Positions 22,311-33,892 of a DNA stretch of 64,000 bases are shown here, piece after piece. The position numbers and the translations under genes are program-made. The notes under the pieces are model-generated. The model was not told the origin of the DNA and made no database searches. It saw only the letters and a list, made by a program, of their open reading frames with translations. The first letter of the stretch is position 1; each line of letters starts with the position of its first letter. The stretch is from the NCBI GenBank assembly GCA_037974665.1, contig CM075767.1, positions 19,112,840-19,176,839 of the forward strand, given 5' to 3'. This DNA is from Ehretia macrophylla (taxonomy: Eukaryota > Streptophyta > Magnoliopsida > Boraginales > Ehretiaceae).

Positions 22311-23524
22311 GTGAAACAAAGAGATTAATTAGGCGCTTTAGAGATCCCAACTAGGGTTTTTTTTTTTTTTGATGATATGAAAATTCATTTAGCGGAGTCT
22401 GATCACCATTTAGTAAATCTTCGGATGTAGAGGTACATCCCAATACATACACTGATTCAATCAAGGTTATCTAGAATAAGTTGCGTGAATCGAAACTAGC
22501 TAAGGCTTTTGGCTACTTTATTTTAAAAAAAAAATTTAGGAATTAAGCTACGTGGCTATAATAAAACCTAATTGTTGTCTTCTTTTGTTATGTTTGATGC
22601 ATATTTACTGAGTGTATTTACATAATAAGAACAACATACCTTATCTTGAGCTTGGACATTATTGGACTTAACTTAGTTAGTGTTCCGTCAAAATTAATCT
22701 TTTCTGAGATGGTGCCACCTATGTAACATGTCATTAAAGTTCAAAATTGACCTTATCGAGTAGGTACAACTTCAATTTAGTAGCGAGATATGCTTACCCT
22801 TAAAAATTAATCGATAAAGATATCATTTAGCTAGTGCCAAGGTTAAATATTCTCAACATGCATAAAATTTCTCATATTGCCATAACTACTCAATTGGACG
22901 GCCAGACACCTCTTCCTATGGAAAAAAATAACACCAAAACCATGCATAGAATGAAAAGGAAAAAAGAAGGAAGTATAAGAAGGTCGAATGACAATTTAGG
23001 GTACAAACTATAAATACCCAAATTATAACTTATTTATTCATTCATTTTTATTTTCAGGTAATTTTAATATACTTAGTCATCTGAAATCACAAATTATTTA
23101 TTCGTATTATCTATTTATCCATACTAATTATCTAAGTTTAATTTTAAAATTGAGTGGAACACATATGCTTGTCAAAGTTTTAAAAGTAGAGCTCCAAGAT
23201 ATAGGGAAAGGAAAAGAATATCTATAATGAATTTATTTACAAATCAAATAAATGACGTAATATTATTTTATAGTTCCTAAGAGAATTTATTTGTAAATAT
23301 TAATTCTCACAAATTATATTTATAAATTATTATTGTCAGAAATATGTGTAGTGTATGAAGTAGTGGTGATTATTGAGAGTGGAGTTGTGACGTAACATCT
23401 AGCCATGGGCGAGTGTTAAGGTAAGAAACTGGATTTGGAAAGTAGCTTGAAAATAGCTTCTCAAACCTACAAGATAAAAAAGAACTACAGAGGTGGTGCC
23501 ATGCGTAAGCATTTCGATACCTAA
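22311..23524. other. AT-rich spacer
   Basis: I see no gene or recognisable transposon in this stretch. Confidence 0.3.
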
Positions 23525-23532
23525 GTTAGTAG

Positions 23533-23720
23533 CAGTGGCGGATGCACCTTGTGGTGAGGATGTGCACGTATACATCCTCACCTTGGATAAAAAATAAAAA
23601 ATCTTTGGTTTTTGGTATTTTTTTTTAGAAAAATTATTATATTTGACACTTTGTGCACATGCTGAACTCTCTCACTGTACGAATGCACACCCTGAGTGTG
23701 AGTGTCTGGGTCCGCCACTG
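23533..23720. mobile_element. hAT-type MITE with perfect 8-bp target duplication
   Basis: The 188-bp element begins CAGTGGCGGA and ends TCCGCCACTG, an exact 10-bp inverted repeat. It is flanked by GTTAGTAG at 23525-23532 and 23721-23728. The 8-bp duplication and these ends are diagnostic of the hAT superfamily. There is no coding capacity. Confidence 0.95.
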
Positions 23721-24430
23721 GTTAGTAGGGTGCTTTACGAAGAAGGAGAAGAATATTTAATTTCGCTGGAATGAATTAGGTATCTTTCTTAAAGAGTGTG
23801 TTGATCCTTTTATATATTTGGATAAGAGAGAATCTGACATCTCCGAGATTTTCGAGATGAGCTGTCATTCTATTAGAATATCTCCACCTTATTTGGGATG
23901 TTATCGGGTCGAGATATAATTTGAGACAACATCAGGTTGAGTCTCATGGGACATCATTGGGTTGAGGTCTAGAGATCGAGCTCCGCATGGGAGACTCGAC
24001 TTGCTTTCTTAGCTTGACACGTGTTACTGAGCAAGTTTGTCTTTTAGCTCAAGGTCGATATTTCTTCCCTTATCACCGAGAATTCGTGTTGGCCATTAAC
24101 TTGACATTACTAAGATTGAGCAGCATGGTGAACCCAACAAATGTGAATCTTTGTAAGGCTGTGACAATAAGATGCCCAGCCATGTGGATTAGTTTGTCAC
24201 ACCCATTTGTAGAAACCCACCTTACGTAATTATTCATGAGTCTAGGAGCAAATGTCTTCTTCATATGATAAGGAATATTTTGATGGCCATTTTCTATATA
24301 ATGGTATAAAAACTAACACCGCATATTTTCCGACCCCGATTAAGGAAGAAGGCTCTCTCTTTCACCCATACGACTTTAGTCGAGTGGATCCCGAGTAAGT
24401 TTGAGGTCTCCACTCGTAGATTAAGTGAAG

Positions 24431-24526
24431 TCATGATATTTGACACTTTCGTTATATGATAATACATTTTAACATCTCTCATTATACAAGTACACACCTT
24501 AAGTTTGGGTGCCTCAATTCGCCATT
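24431..24526. mobile_element. Degraded right half of the same hAT MITE family
   Basis: The segment follows the 23533-23720 element block by block: ATTTGACACTTT, then CTCTC..TGTACGAATGCACACC-like sequence, and a CGCCATTGG end. It has no left terminus. Confidence 0.5.
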
Positions 24527-24600
24527 GGTCATGATCTACTTGAGGTCTCTCCTCATCCCCTATTACCTATATAAAAAGTTAAAGAGGATATATTTAGAGG

Positions 24601-24976
24601 CCCTTTGTTTGGATTGTATTTTGAGATTTATTAAATGATTTAGAAGGATTTTAAAATTCCTCTATTTTCTTTAATGAGAAGGATTTTACAATCCTTCCAA
24701 TTTGGGGTAAAATAGAGGGAAAGGAAAGCAAAATATATAAAATGACTAATTTATCCTTAACCATTTCTATGTTTATCTTTTAAGAAGGATAGTAAGGTAA
24801 TTTTTCATCTAAAATTATTCTTTTCTTTCCTTTATTTCTCCAATCCAAACAAAGAATTATAAATATCTATCATTTCCTTTCCCTTATTACTTTTTTGCAA
24901 TCCAAATAAAAGACTTATTTTCATTTTTTTCCTTTATTTTTCTTCCTCTACTCTACTTTCCTTTCCAAACAGGGAG
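24601..24976. mobile_element. MITE flanked by TTAGAGG duplications
   Basis: The ends CCCTTTGTTTGGA and TTTCCAAACAGGGAG are inverted. TTAGAGG occurs at 24594-24600 and 24977-24983, an exact 7-bp duplication extendable to 8 bp with one mismatch, which fits hAT. Internal GGAAAGGAAA and TTCCTTT blocks pair with each other. Confidence 0.75.
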
Positions 24977-24983
24977 TTAGAGG

Positions 24984-25428
24984 CAAATCCGGGTGCTAAA
25001 TATAGGCACCAAGGTAGATGCTACTATATATTAGTTAAAGAATAAGTAAACCTTAAAACGCTTTGGGGCAAACAATAGAGTACAAATATATCAAAATTAC
25101 AATATAGTAATCAAAATCCGGGAATTTTTTGGGGGTTTTCATGGATGTCCTTTGTCCCAGGCCTGAAAACATCCTTATTATAGAGAAGAGCATTGCCAGA
25201 AATAATCTGTTTTTTTATTTTTTTAATATCAAATTAATCTGTGTATGTTTACTTGCTATGCTAAAAGAAGAGAAAAAAAAATTAAAAAACTTATTTAATA
25301 TGTCACCTATTCATACATGTAGGAGGTAAGAAATAGAGAATAAGAAAAAAAAGTAAGTGATATTTAACAAAACTCGAATATAAACACAAGATTCCTTCAA
25401 TACAAACTTTTCAAGTGCTTAACAAAAC
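24984..25428. other. 3' flank of AKR1
   Basis: No gene is visible. A minus-strand AATAAA occurs near 25214, roughly 215 bp beyond the AKR1 stop, and is a weak poly(A) candidate. Confidence 0.35.
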
Positions 25429-27949
25429 TTAAGAATTTTCATTGGTCTCTCCATCCCAAAGATCCTCCAATGATTTGTATGGGCCATTGGGATGAACACA
25501 CCAATCTCCTGTAACGCCCTGTCTTTGAGTGATTTGTTCAATTTGACCCAATTCATCGTCAGTAAGTTCCCAATCAAATATTTGAAGGTTCTGTTTCATC
25601 CTTTCCTTATTGAAGCTCTTCACAATAACGCTAGCTCCCTGCTGAAACACCCATCTGAGTGCAACCTGAGTCACGGCATGATTTGTGTTCAGTAGAGGTT
25701 GAAAACATACAATTTAATACTTTTTTTAATGGGGACTAAATCGATTTTTCAGCTTAAAAATACTTTTAAAATATACATATTTTTAAAAAATACCACCCCA
25801 ACTCATTCTTCAATAATTCCGCTTTCGGATACTTGATTAACATCAATCAACTACCTTTCGGAAGTTCATTAATTATTCGTTTAATTAGTAATATATATGT
25901 ATAACAACAATGAACAAGAATTTGAAGACAAACCTGTGCCAGAGTCTTTTGTTTGCTAGCTGCAATGGCTTTAAGAACAGGACTCTCCACAACTGCGAGG
26001 GAACCCCAGGAAGCACCGTTCGCTGCTAGAGGAGACCATGCACTAAGTTGAATTCCTTTCTCTTTGCAAAAGTGTAGCAATTTTTGTTGTCGCCATGCAA
26101 TATGCATCTCGACCTGTATAAAACGTTTTATGTTGTAAAAAAATAAGATTCAAAGGACACCATAAACATGCTAAAAACCTAACCACTAGGCATCTAGTCT
26201 AGAGGTACGATTCTTGTTTTAGGTACGAGAGGTCTTAAGATTGATTATTGGAATTTGTAATATTAATTCTTTGAAAGTGATATAAGATTGATTTAGGTTT
26301 CTATCCTACTGAACAATAATGCACCAGTTTTGATATCGTTATTAGGTTGGCTCTGATTTTTTTGCAAATGGTCCATATGATCAAAGATTAACAATGACAA
26401 TTTCTTTAGTCAGCGCAAACTGACCATCAACTTACTCACATATAAGTGAGCCCTACAACATGCCATATGTCTAGTAATGATGGTCAACCCATACTATTAT
26501 AAGAATTTTCAGTTAAAAATACCTGGTTGACTGCAGGTGGTATGGTGGCATGTTGAAGGAGTTGTGAAAGTTTGGCGCAACTAAAGTTGCTTACACCGAC
26601 AGATTTTGCTAAACCCAATTTGCAACAACTTTCCATAGCCTCCCATGTCCCTTTTATATCAAAAGGGAGGATGTCATCTTTTGTAAAATTTTCAACTCCA
26701 TGCTTTATCCTTACTGGCCAATGTATTAGATAAAGGTCCACATAACTTAAACCCAACTTCCTACAAAATGAGAAATAAGCAACTCATTATGTATCTATTC
26801 ACATCAATTTAAATTAATATTTACCAAATAAAAAATGTATCCATTTAAACACATATTCATAGAAAACTGTTTTTTTAAGTTAAAATAAGATTTTATAAAT
26901 GTGCATTTTTTTTAAGGTTAAAATTCTTCACAAATGAGATCGGCATTTTTCCCCCCTCAAAAGCTCTCTGATTACTTTACTTCTAGATTGACCAAATAAT
27001 AGCAAGAGACTTAAATTGTAGAGTAGATATTTAGAAAATAGATGAGGAGATTTTGAAAGAACTATTTTTGTATTGAAACGAGAGATTACAGCTTTGCTTG
27101 CTACAAAATGGCTAGCTAACGCTTCTATTTATAGTGGTCCTTAGAGCATTCCACAAACTTAATTAGTTGCCTACATCTACCACCAAATTTGTCTACCACA
27201 TGAATTTATCAATGAATTGTGCTAGATTCTTCTTCACATATATATTTATCTAAACAATGGTCATTGACAAATCGGGAGAGGAATGGGGAGGGAGAGAGTG
27301 GAGAAGGAAGAAAGGGAAAGTGCATTAATTTAATTACCCTTTAATTATTGCCTACAAAGTGATCTAGGTTCTCTATAAAACAAAATTTGCATATATATCA
27401 ACATAAACTTCCTATATTGAATAAGCGTTTTGTAAGTTTAACGAACGACACAAATTTCATTAGGCTTCAAATATATGGACCAATAGAAAATGTAGACATG
27501 AAAGGCTTAAAAGAACGGAAAATTATTGGGTCCTGCCAGCCGTTTGAGTCCAATACTCACACACTAGTATATGAGTTGTGAGTACCGTATGGTTCAGCTG
27601 ACTGGACCCAATATCTTTCCGGAAAGAATTACCAAAGTGTTTCCTTAAGGGCCGGCAAGACAAGGTCGTGGTGGGCGTCAGTGCACCATAACTTGGAGGT
27701 GATGAAAACTTCATTCCGGTTCTTTATCATCCCACGCTCTAGAGCTTGGGCTACAGCTCGACCAAGACCTTCCTCTGAGCCATAGATTTTGGCTGTATCA
27801 AAGTGACGACATCCAATCTCCATGGCATCAAGAAAAATTGACATTAATTGATCAGGCGGTGGAAGAGGATTAGCCGCACTGCCTAATCCTACCAGTGGCA
27901 TTTTATGGCCTGAATTGAGCACCACTTCTGGGACTTGCACTCTATCCAT
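25429..27949 (-). CDS. Aldo-keto reductase AKR1, AKR4 type (methylecgonone/codeinone reductase-like)
   Basis: NADPH-dependent carbonyl reductase, probably cytosolic; substrate unknown. Four exons on the minus strand join at GT-AG sites: 27949-27633, 26760-26523, 26113-25934 and 25665-25429 (317, 238, 180 and 237 bp), giving 323 residues, full length for the family. The (a/b)8-barrel tetrad is complete: Asp51 (HFDTA), Tyr56 (KIYG), Lys86 (TSKLW) and His119 (LYLIHWP). The C-terminal [13 protein letters not shown] segment is the NADPH phosphate/adenine-binding loop. The start is the ATG at 27949, in the same context (GTAAGAGAAA-ATGG) as AKR2. Differences from AKR2 near the active site are Cys47 for Tyr, Lys54-Ile55 for Ala-Phe, and Trp106 for Gly at the exon 1/2 junction. 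Plant relatives act in alkaloid, flavonoid and terpenoid pathways, so the family alone does not settle the substrate. Head-to-head orientation with AKR2 marks an inverted duplication. Confidence 0.93.
26188..26258 (+). pseudogene. tRNA-Pro-like relic (or SINE head) in AKR1 intron 2
   Basis: The 71-bp segment tracks the plant tRNA-Pro gene body, with GTCTAGAGGTACGATTCTTG (box A and D loop), a GTACGAGAGGTC anticodon-stem/variable region and a degraded box B (TTAAGATTGATTATTGG). Acceptor-stem pairing and the conserved GTTCGAATC core are damaged, so it cannot be a working tRNA. It may be a tRNA pseudogene or the tRNA-derived head of a SINE. Confidence 0.6.
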
Positions 27950-28125
27950 TTTCTCTTACGAAAAACCACAGAATGTTGAAGGATATTGTAGCTGGATGCA
28001 GACTCTATTTTAGAGCACAAAGGCTAAATAATCTTATTTTTCTTGGCTAACAAGAATAAAGGATCATTGGTGGTTTTTGTGGTCTGTTTTTTTATTACTT
28101 CCGTTGAAAACAATGGAGACTCTGA
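27950..28125 (-). promoter_or_regulatory. AKR1 proximal promoter and 5' UTR
   Basis: Minus-strand blocks TTTCAACGGAAGTA, GATCCTTT, TTTAGCCTTTGTGCT, ATCCTT and GTAAGAGAAAATGG match the AKR2 upstream region in the same order. The TATATATA run present in AKR2 between the first two blocks is replaced here by an A-rich stretch with no clear TATA box. Confidence 0.6.
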
Positions 28126-28129
28126 AAAG

Positions 28130-28720
28130 TCAGGCTCTTGCTGGGGCGAGTAGACCCACTTCTCACCCGCCACTTTTGACTGAGTGAGAAGTAAGAATTT
28201 ATTTTTTTATAATTATATTAATAATTTATAATCCTTAAATTTTGTTCACAAATCCTTTCTATGAATGTGGCCGCGGACTCCACCCGTACAGGAGATTCTC
28301 CCAAAAGGACTTCCACTAATCTAGACAATTTTCGGAGCATTTCCATCCTTTAGTTGCTTCGGGTGGGGTACGTATATCCCTTTTGCTGGTCTGGTTAATT
28401 TTTTTTGGGTCAAAGGTTTGGTTGGTGAAGCGGACAGAAATGCGTGATCAAAAAGAAAAGGGGACAGAAATGCAAAAGGTTCATGGGGAGAGGTAGCATT
28501 ATTTTTGAAGAACCATATTTGATCTATTTAATGCGATAAATTTTATAATGTTGTGATTCGTTCAAACTCATATTCTAAGTCAGTTAAAAATTAAATAATA
28601 TTTATGTTTTTTTTAACAAAAATAAATAATATTTATGTTGAGATACAAAAAGTTAAACTTGATAAGTTGAAATATAATAAGTTTCTACCACCACTCTACG
28701 CAATCGTCGGATCCCTCGTA
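28130..28720. other. Segment inserted in the AKR1 promoter relative to AKR2
   Basis: AKR2-like upstream sequence resumes near 28720-28840 (minus strand CATCTCCATAAATGCAA, then TATATATATGG), so about 0.6 kb here has no counterpart in AKR2. It contains GC-richer blocks such as GTGGCCGCGGACTCC. No terminal repeats were resolved. Confidence 0.45.
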
Positions 28721-28844
28721 ACATGATGTCTTGGACAATTATTGCATTATTATTCTAAGCAAAGATACCCATCTCCATATATATATTTTCTAGGAATTTA
28801 ACATTGCATTTATGGAGATGGTATATATATTTCTAGAGTATAAT

Positions 28845-29600
28845 AATTGATACGCGATTACCATTGAAGTAACAATAGTCCTCAAACCTCTCATATTCTG
28901 CTTTAGACACGATACCCATATACTTCATTATTTTGTTTTCTTTATTTCTTTTGTTTTTTGGCGTTGGGTGGGGGTGGGGGTGGGGGTTCAAGAAAGATGA
29001 TGTAACATTAATAAAGTGAAAACACTATAAGCGGCCCGGCCCAAGTACACAGCCCTATAAACATGAAATATAATAAGATAGAATCGAAGGCATAGGCCCT
29101 TACCTGAGAATTATGTCACCCTATTCTTTTCGTTGCAACAAGTAAGTTGCGAAGTATTCTAGATCTGGACCTGTTTAGGCATGAGCTGAGTTTTTAACAA
29201 TAAGATTCTATTATTGCTCATTCCAACGGACACGACACTTTTCCTAGATTTTGAATTTTACATAGTTTCTTTTTTATTTTCCTTAGCAAAATGCATGTGA
29301 AAATTAATTCACATGGGCGTATAACTATTAACAATAAAGACAATAGATAAACCCATACCATGTGAATTTTTTTTGCTCTCAATTTATAAATATGTCTCAT
29401 TAGTTTGAAATGCATTAGTAATATTTAAAGTAGATTTGTTTTTATGATCTAAGTGAAATTTAAATAACTGAACAAATCACCTAAGAAGTCACATAGTATA
29501 AGACTTTATTTTTATTGCTAACATCACATTATATAATAAACAATAATGAATAAGGAACATAAACATATTAAATCGAATCTACGATCAAAATAATAAGAGA
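28845..29600. other. Spacer with a G-rich simple repeat
   Basis: (GGGTGG)-type repeats occupy about 28963-28988. Nothing else is recognised. Confidence 0.35.
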
Positions 29601-30800
29601 TACATATTTGGCTAATTTATTATTTAAGATTCTTCTTTGAAAATCATATTGGTTGTAGTCTTTAATACATATAGTAATTCATGACTGAAAGCAGGCATTG
29701 ACATAATCTGATGTGAGAAAGAGCTTGATCCTGACTTTTATTTATAGCTATGGAAAAACTTACAACCAAACAAAATTATCTTTGCTAAAATTTAACGAAC
29801 AAACTTTGATTAGATGAGATTATAGTTGTCCGATGTATATTACTCCAGTAATCGATATTTAAGAAATGAAATATTTCAATAAATAATAAAATATTTAATA
29901 TTAGTGTGAAGAGAAAAAAAAATGATTTTTTTAGTACATATGATTCGAAAACATACTCTTAGTTCTTGTCAATTTAGAACATCACCAATCATTTTTATCC
30001 AACTCTACCATTCATGTTCCAGTCTGCTCACATTAGTCTATATAAATAGAGTTGCAAAATTCTTCTAATATAGAACTATGATTCTCAAGTATTTGTTCCA
30101 TTTATTCCGTTAGTATTCTTTGTACATCTTCTAATAAACCGAGTACAAAAGAAAGCTTCATTGAATCTAGAATACTAAGATAATAATCCTCCCGATTGGC
30201 TAGAGGCACATGTGATATTATTTTAATAATAAAGCCTTTTTGTTTTCTTGGATATCAATTATGCTCACATTCTTTGTAAACAAAATTTTGTTCAAAAACT
30301 CTAAAAACATCATCTTGTCAGCTTCTTCATACTATTTTTTACATTCATCTAAAGTTTAAACATTAATTTCTTTTAACTTCTCCATTTGATTTATTATCCT
30401 TAATAGAAAACAGTGTTTTTAAAGGAAAGAAGAAATCATAACTTTGTACAATTGGATATAAAAAATGAATATAAAAGAGAAAAAGTTCCCAAGCAGCCTC
30501 ACAAGGGGATATTTGTATGCAATCATAATAAATCTTAATTTTATTAGCAAGTTGAGATTAATCTCCATTTACATGTCTATCATATAGAACTGTTGTCACT
30601 CAGTTATGACCCTTAGAAATATATTTGAATAAATATTTAAGTACAATGGGCTTACATATGTAGTCAATATTGATTGAGCATGATATTTTAGGGGAAACAT
30701 TGAGTGATAAAGGATGATAAGTCAATTATCAAGCTCAATCCCTTTTCTTATAATAGTTTGTCCATATTTTTTATTCTATATTGAGGAATACCTTCGCCAT
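29600..30800 (-). pseudogene. Helitron Rep/helicase relic (helitron-like N-terminal region)
   Basis: Minus-strand translation in mixed frames with stop codons shows the order typical of plant Helitron RepHel proteins: PQYRIKNMDKLL, CSINIDY, KYLFKYISKGHN, VTTVLYD, YYDCIQISPCEAAWELF, FYIHFLYPIVQSYDF and LANREDYYLSILDS. The known plant proteins have equivalents such as IKYLFKYINKGHD and YISPCEAxWRIF. Several in-frame stops and frameshifts make it non-functional. Helitron termini (5' TC and a 3' hairpin with CTRR) were not located, and the lower boundary is approximate. Confidence 0.75.
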
Positions 30801-30979
30801 CAATAGTGAAGAGAAATTTTAATTTTGTTCTTAGCAAAAATAGATACACTAAAGAAAGAAAAAAGTAAAAGTGAATAACAACATAAAAAATAAATTCAAT
30901 ATAAGAAGATAGTGATACACATGATAATTTTTTATAATACCATTTCTTTTGCAGTCGGAATTCTTTCATCAGACGCAAA

Positions 30980-32440
30980 AATTGACAACTTTATTTAGGT
31001 AACTCAGGTGTCAGAAATATTTTTTTAGAGATTAATATAATAGTAGATATTTGAGAATTTTCTTTTTTTTTTACCACATATCATCATATATTGATATTTA
31101 TAAAAGATCAAACAAATCAAAGTATTCATATATAGTTTCATACATTCACCAATTAATTTTTTTTTCATAGAGTTGTAACATTCGTTATGTCATTAATTGG
31201 ATAGACTAACGACTAAAATAGTGTGCCAAGACATTGAAAAGATAAATTAGATTAGGTCATCATTCTGTTCCACAAGCGCTTTTCTAGCACTATAGATTTT
31301 CTTCTCACCCCTTCATTAATCATGCCCCATTGGTCTCTATTTCTGAGTTATCCATGACTAAAAGTAAAATATAAAATGGTGAAATTATAGAATTCAAAAG
31401 TGAAATATAAGATAGTGAAATTATATTACTTAAAAAGACATGACGACAATGAGAATTCTAATCAAGTCTCGTCGAAATGGAATTATATATACCAAATAAG
31501 ATGTATTTCATTAAACTCACCATATGCATTTGTTTATCATTCCAGTTCGAAATATAACAAACGAAATCATAAAATAGAAATATACTCATATAGCAATTCA
31601 TGAATTTAAAAATATTATCCAAGGAAATAAGTTGGATTAAATTAGAAAGATTGCATTATTTGTCTCAAACTATATACAAAATATTGACTAACTCCCCATT
31701 GCCCTACTATTCTACGTCTTTTATTGTAGATTGATAAATTAGAAGTCTGGATATCTCATTCAAGCAATAGGACTATATAAACTTTCAATTGCTTATTGAA
31801 CTACAAATAGTAATTTTTGAATTCACTATAATGTTTCAATAATGGGTATCATAAAATATGTGATTTAGAATTAGAAAATTAAAATTAACACAATTAGATC
31901 GATGATCAAGTCAAAATAATTCCATTTTGTATGGTTATTTATCATATATGGAGGAATATTTTCAGCATTTAAAATATATTTTAGAATATTTTGTCCCATT
32001 TTCTAGTCTACATTGCATACTCAAATTGCAATTATTCGTCATATTTAAAGGATTTCACAATTCTTATCCTTACAGGTATCATTAAAGTTACAATCATCAA
32101 TGTGAACAACATTTGTTGAACCTTAAAAAAATAAAAATATAAAAATATAAAAAATAAAAAGTTCTATTGTTTTATGTCTAAAGTTACCATTATTAATATC
32201 CATAATTGGATATCTATAACTAATCAAGATTAGTACATTTAATATGTCATTTAATAAACCATCCCTTTGAAATGATTAGATATATAAAAAGCAATTGTAA
32301 TTTTCTTTTTATATTTTGTGGAAAGTTTATTGGCTTAATGGAAAGTTTATTTCATAAACATTCTCCAAAAATAATATGTAATATTATATATATATAAAAA
32401 AATAAAGAACTGAAACAACTTTGTAGCATATCAAAAAATA
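30980..32440. other. AT-rich spacer
   Basis: I see no supported coding region. Short open stretches here have composition-driven sequence only. Confidence 0.3.
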
Positions 32441-32449
32441 TCACATGAT

Positions 32450-32577
32450 GCCAAAGACCTGTTGGTCTAGCAGCATGGTATTCGCAGTATTTGCGAGACG
32501 TTGCAAGCTCAAGTCTTGCTAGCTACATATCAATGTATGTGCGCTTTAGGCCTCTATTTGAATCAAAAAAAAAAATT
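32450..32577 (+). mobile_element. tRNA-derived SINE with target duplication
   Basis: The element begins GCCAAAGACCTGTTGGTCTA (box A region), carries GTTGCAAGCTCAAGTC as box B, and ends in an A-run. It is flanked by ACATGAT at 32443-32449 and 32578-32584. Length, promoter boxes, A-tail and duplication together make a convincing SINE. Confidence 0.85.
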
Positions 32578-32584
32578 ACATGAT

Positions 32585-33744
32585 ATATATACCATCAAAT
32601 AACAAAAAAAAAAATCAATAAATGATTCTTGACTACTAATTCTTCTATTCCTTAATCAACTTCCTCCTTTTAGTAAGATACATTTGCATTTTCTCTATCT
32701 ATTGCTTATCCCAAACTCTTTTCTAGGGCGTGATGCACAAACTTGAACTCCTCGACAATTTTTTCAAAGTACCGGAATATTACACCAATTTCCTACAACA
32801 TCAAAAAATTAATAACGATAAGTAAAAACAATAATCAAACAGAATTAGTATTAGTAATAAGTGAGTAATAAATTAATTAAAAATTAAATAACAATAACTT
32901 GAAATCACCTATTTTACAAATGTAGAAGAAAAAAAAATTGCAGATCATATATATAGGGGCATTTGATCAATCGCATTAGCATTATCAATTCCATAATAAC
33001 ATGTCATTCATATGTCTTCATAACTACTTCCAGAATGTTTTCGACTCATGGAGTAAATGTTTGCATATTTTGCTAATATAGTTTATATCTCTGGAAAGTC
33101 AACACAATGTTACAATGATGATATTTTCCCAGTTCATGTAAAAATGATCTAAAAAAAAAAAGCACTTTGGCATGTTAAGATGAATGTGTTCTTTTTCTCA
33201 GTTCACACATTTGCTTATGCATTCCTACTACTACACTTCATAGAGCGTGTTTAGCTGAACAACTTTTTAAACAGCAAAGCTCTGTCAGCATATAAGTTGC
33301 TTATGTATAAGCTCCTAAAATTGTCCATGGAATTCTACCCTTGTCATCCGTGCCCCGAATTAATCACTTCAGATCCAAGTTCCGTGATAATTATAATAGA
33401 GGATATGTATATGATCCACATACGTAATTGAAAACGTATAAAGAAAACGATATACACATGCATGTATTTCTTTATAATTACGCATACTTGTCTTCTCCCT
33501 TTTGGTACACCGGAGGTGTTTCCTTCACTAAATCGCATTTTAACACATGCACACTAAATTAAAAAAACTACATAAAATTCACTAAATCTAAAATCTCATC
33601 ATCCCAATTTAACTAATTTACCACCTCATTCCAAATATTCCTTATTGCCAACAGATAAGAAATTAACACATACCATACACAACAAATATAAATGCATGCA
33701 TTCAACCCCACACATTCCACCACTTATAAACCCTGATGCACGTG
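32585..33744. other. AT-rich spacer
   Basis: No gene recognised on either strand. Confidence 0.3.
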
Positions 33745-33803
33745 CGCGCGCACACACACACATACACACACACACACATACACATACACACACACACACA
33801 CAT

Positions 33804-33888
<85 letters not shown>

Positions 33889-33892
33889 TATG
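33745..33892. repeat. Compound microsatellite (CG)n(CA)n(TA)n
   Basis: A short GCGCGC start grades into interrupted CA repeats to about 33819, then an almost pure TA run to about 33881. It is fully low-complexity. Apparent reading frames across it are artefacts. Confidence 0.98.

Noticed and set aside
23987-24264. Open stretches of 80 and 63 codons on opposite strands
   Set aside because: They overlap each other, match no family I know, and have no supporting splice or promoter context.
30748-30978. A 76-codon minus-strand open stretch as an independent gene
   Set aside because: Its end (PQYRIKNMDKLL) fits the Helitron relic that continues at lower coordinates; the rest is AT-driven sequence.
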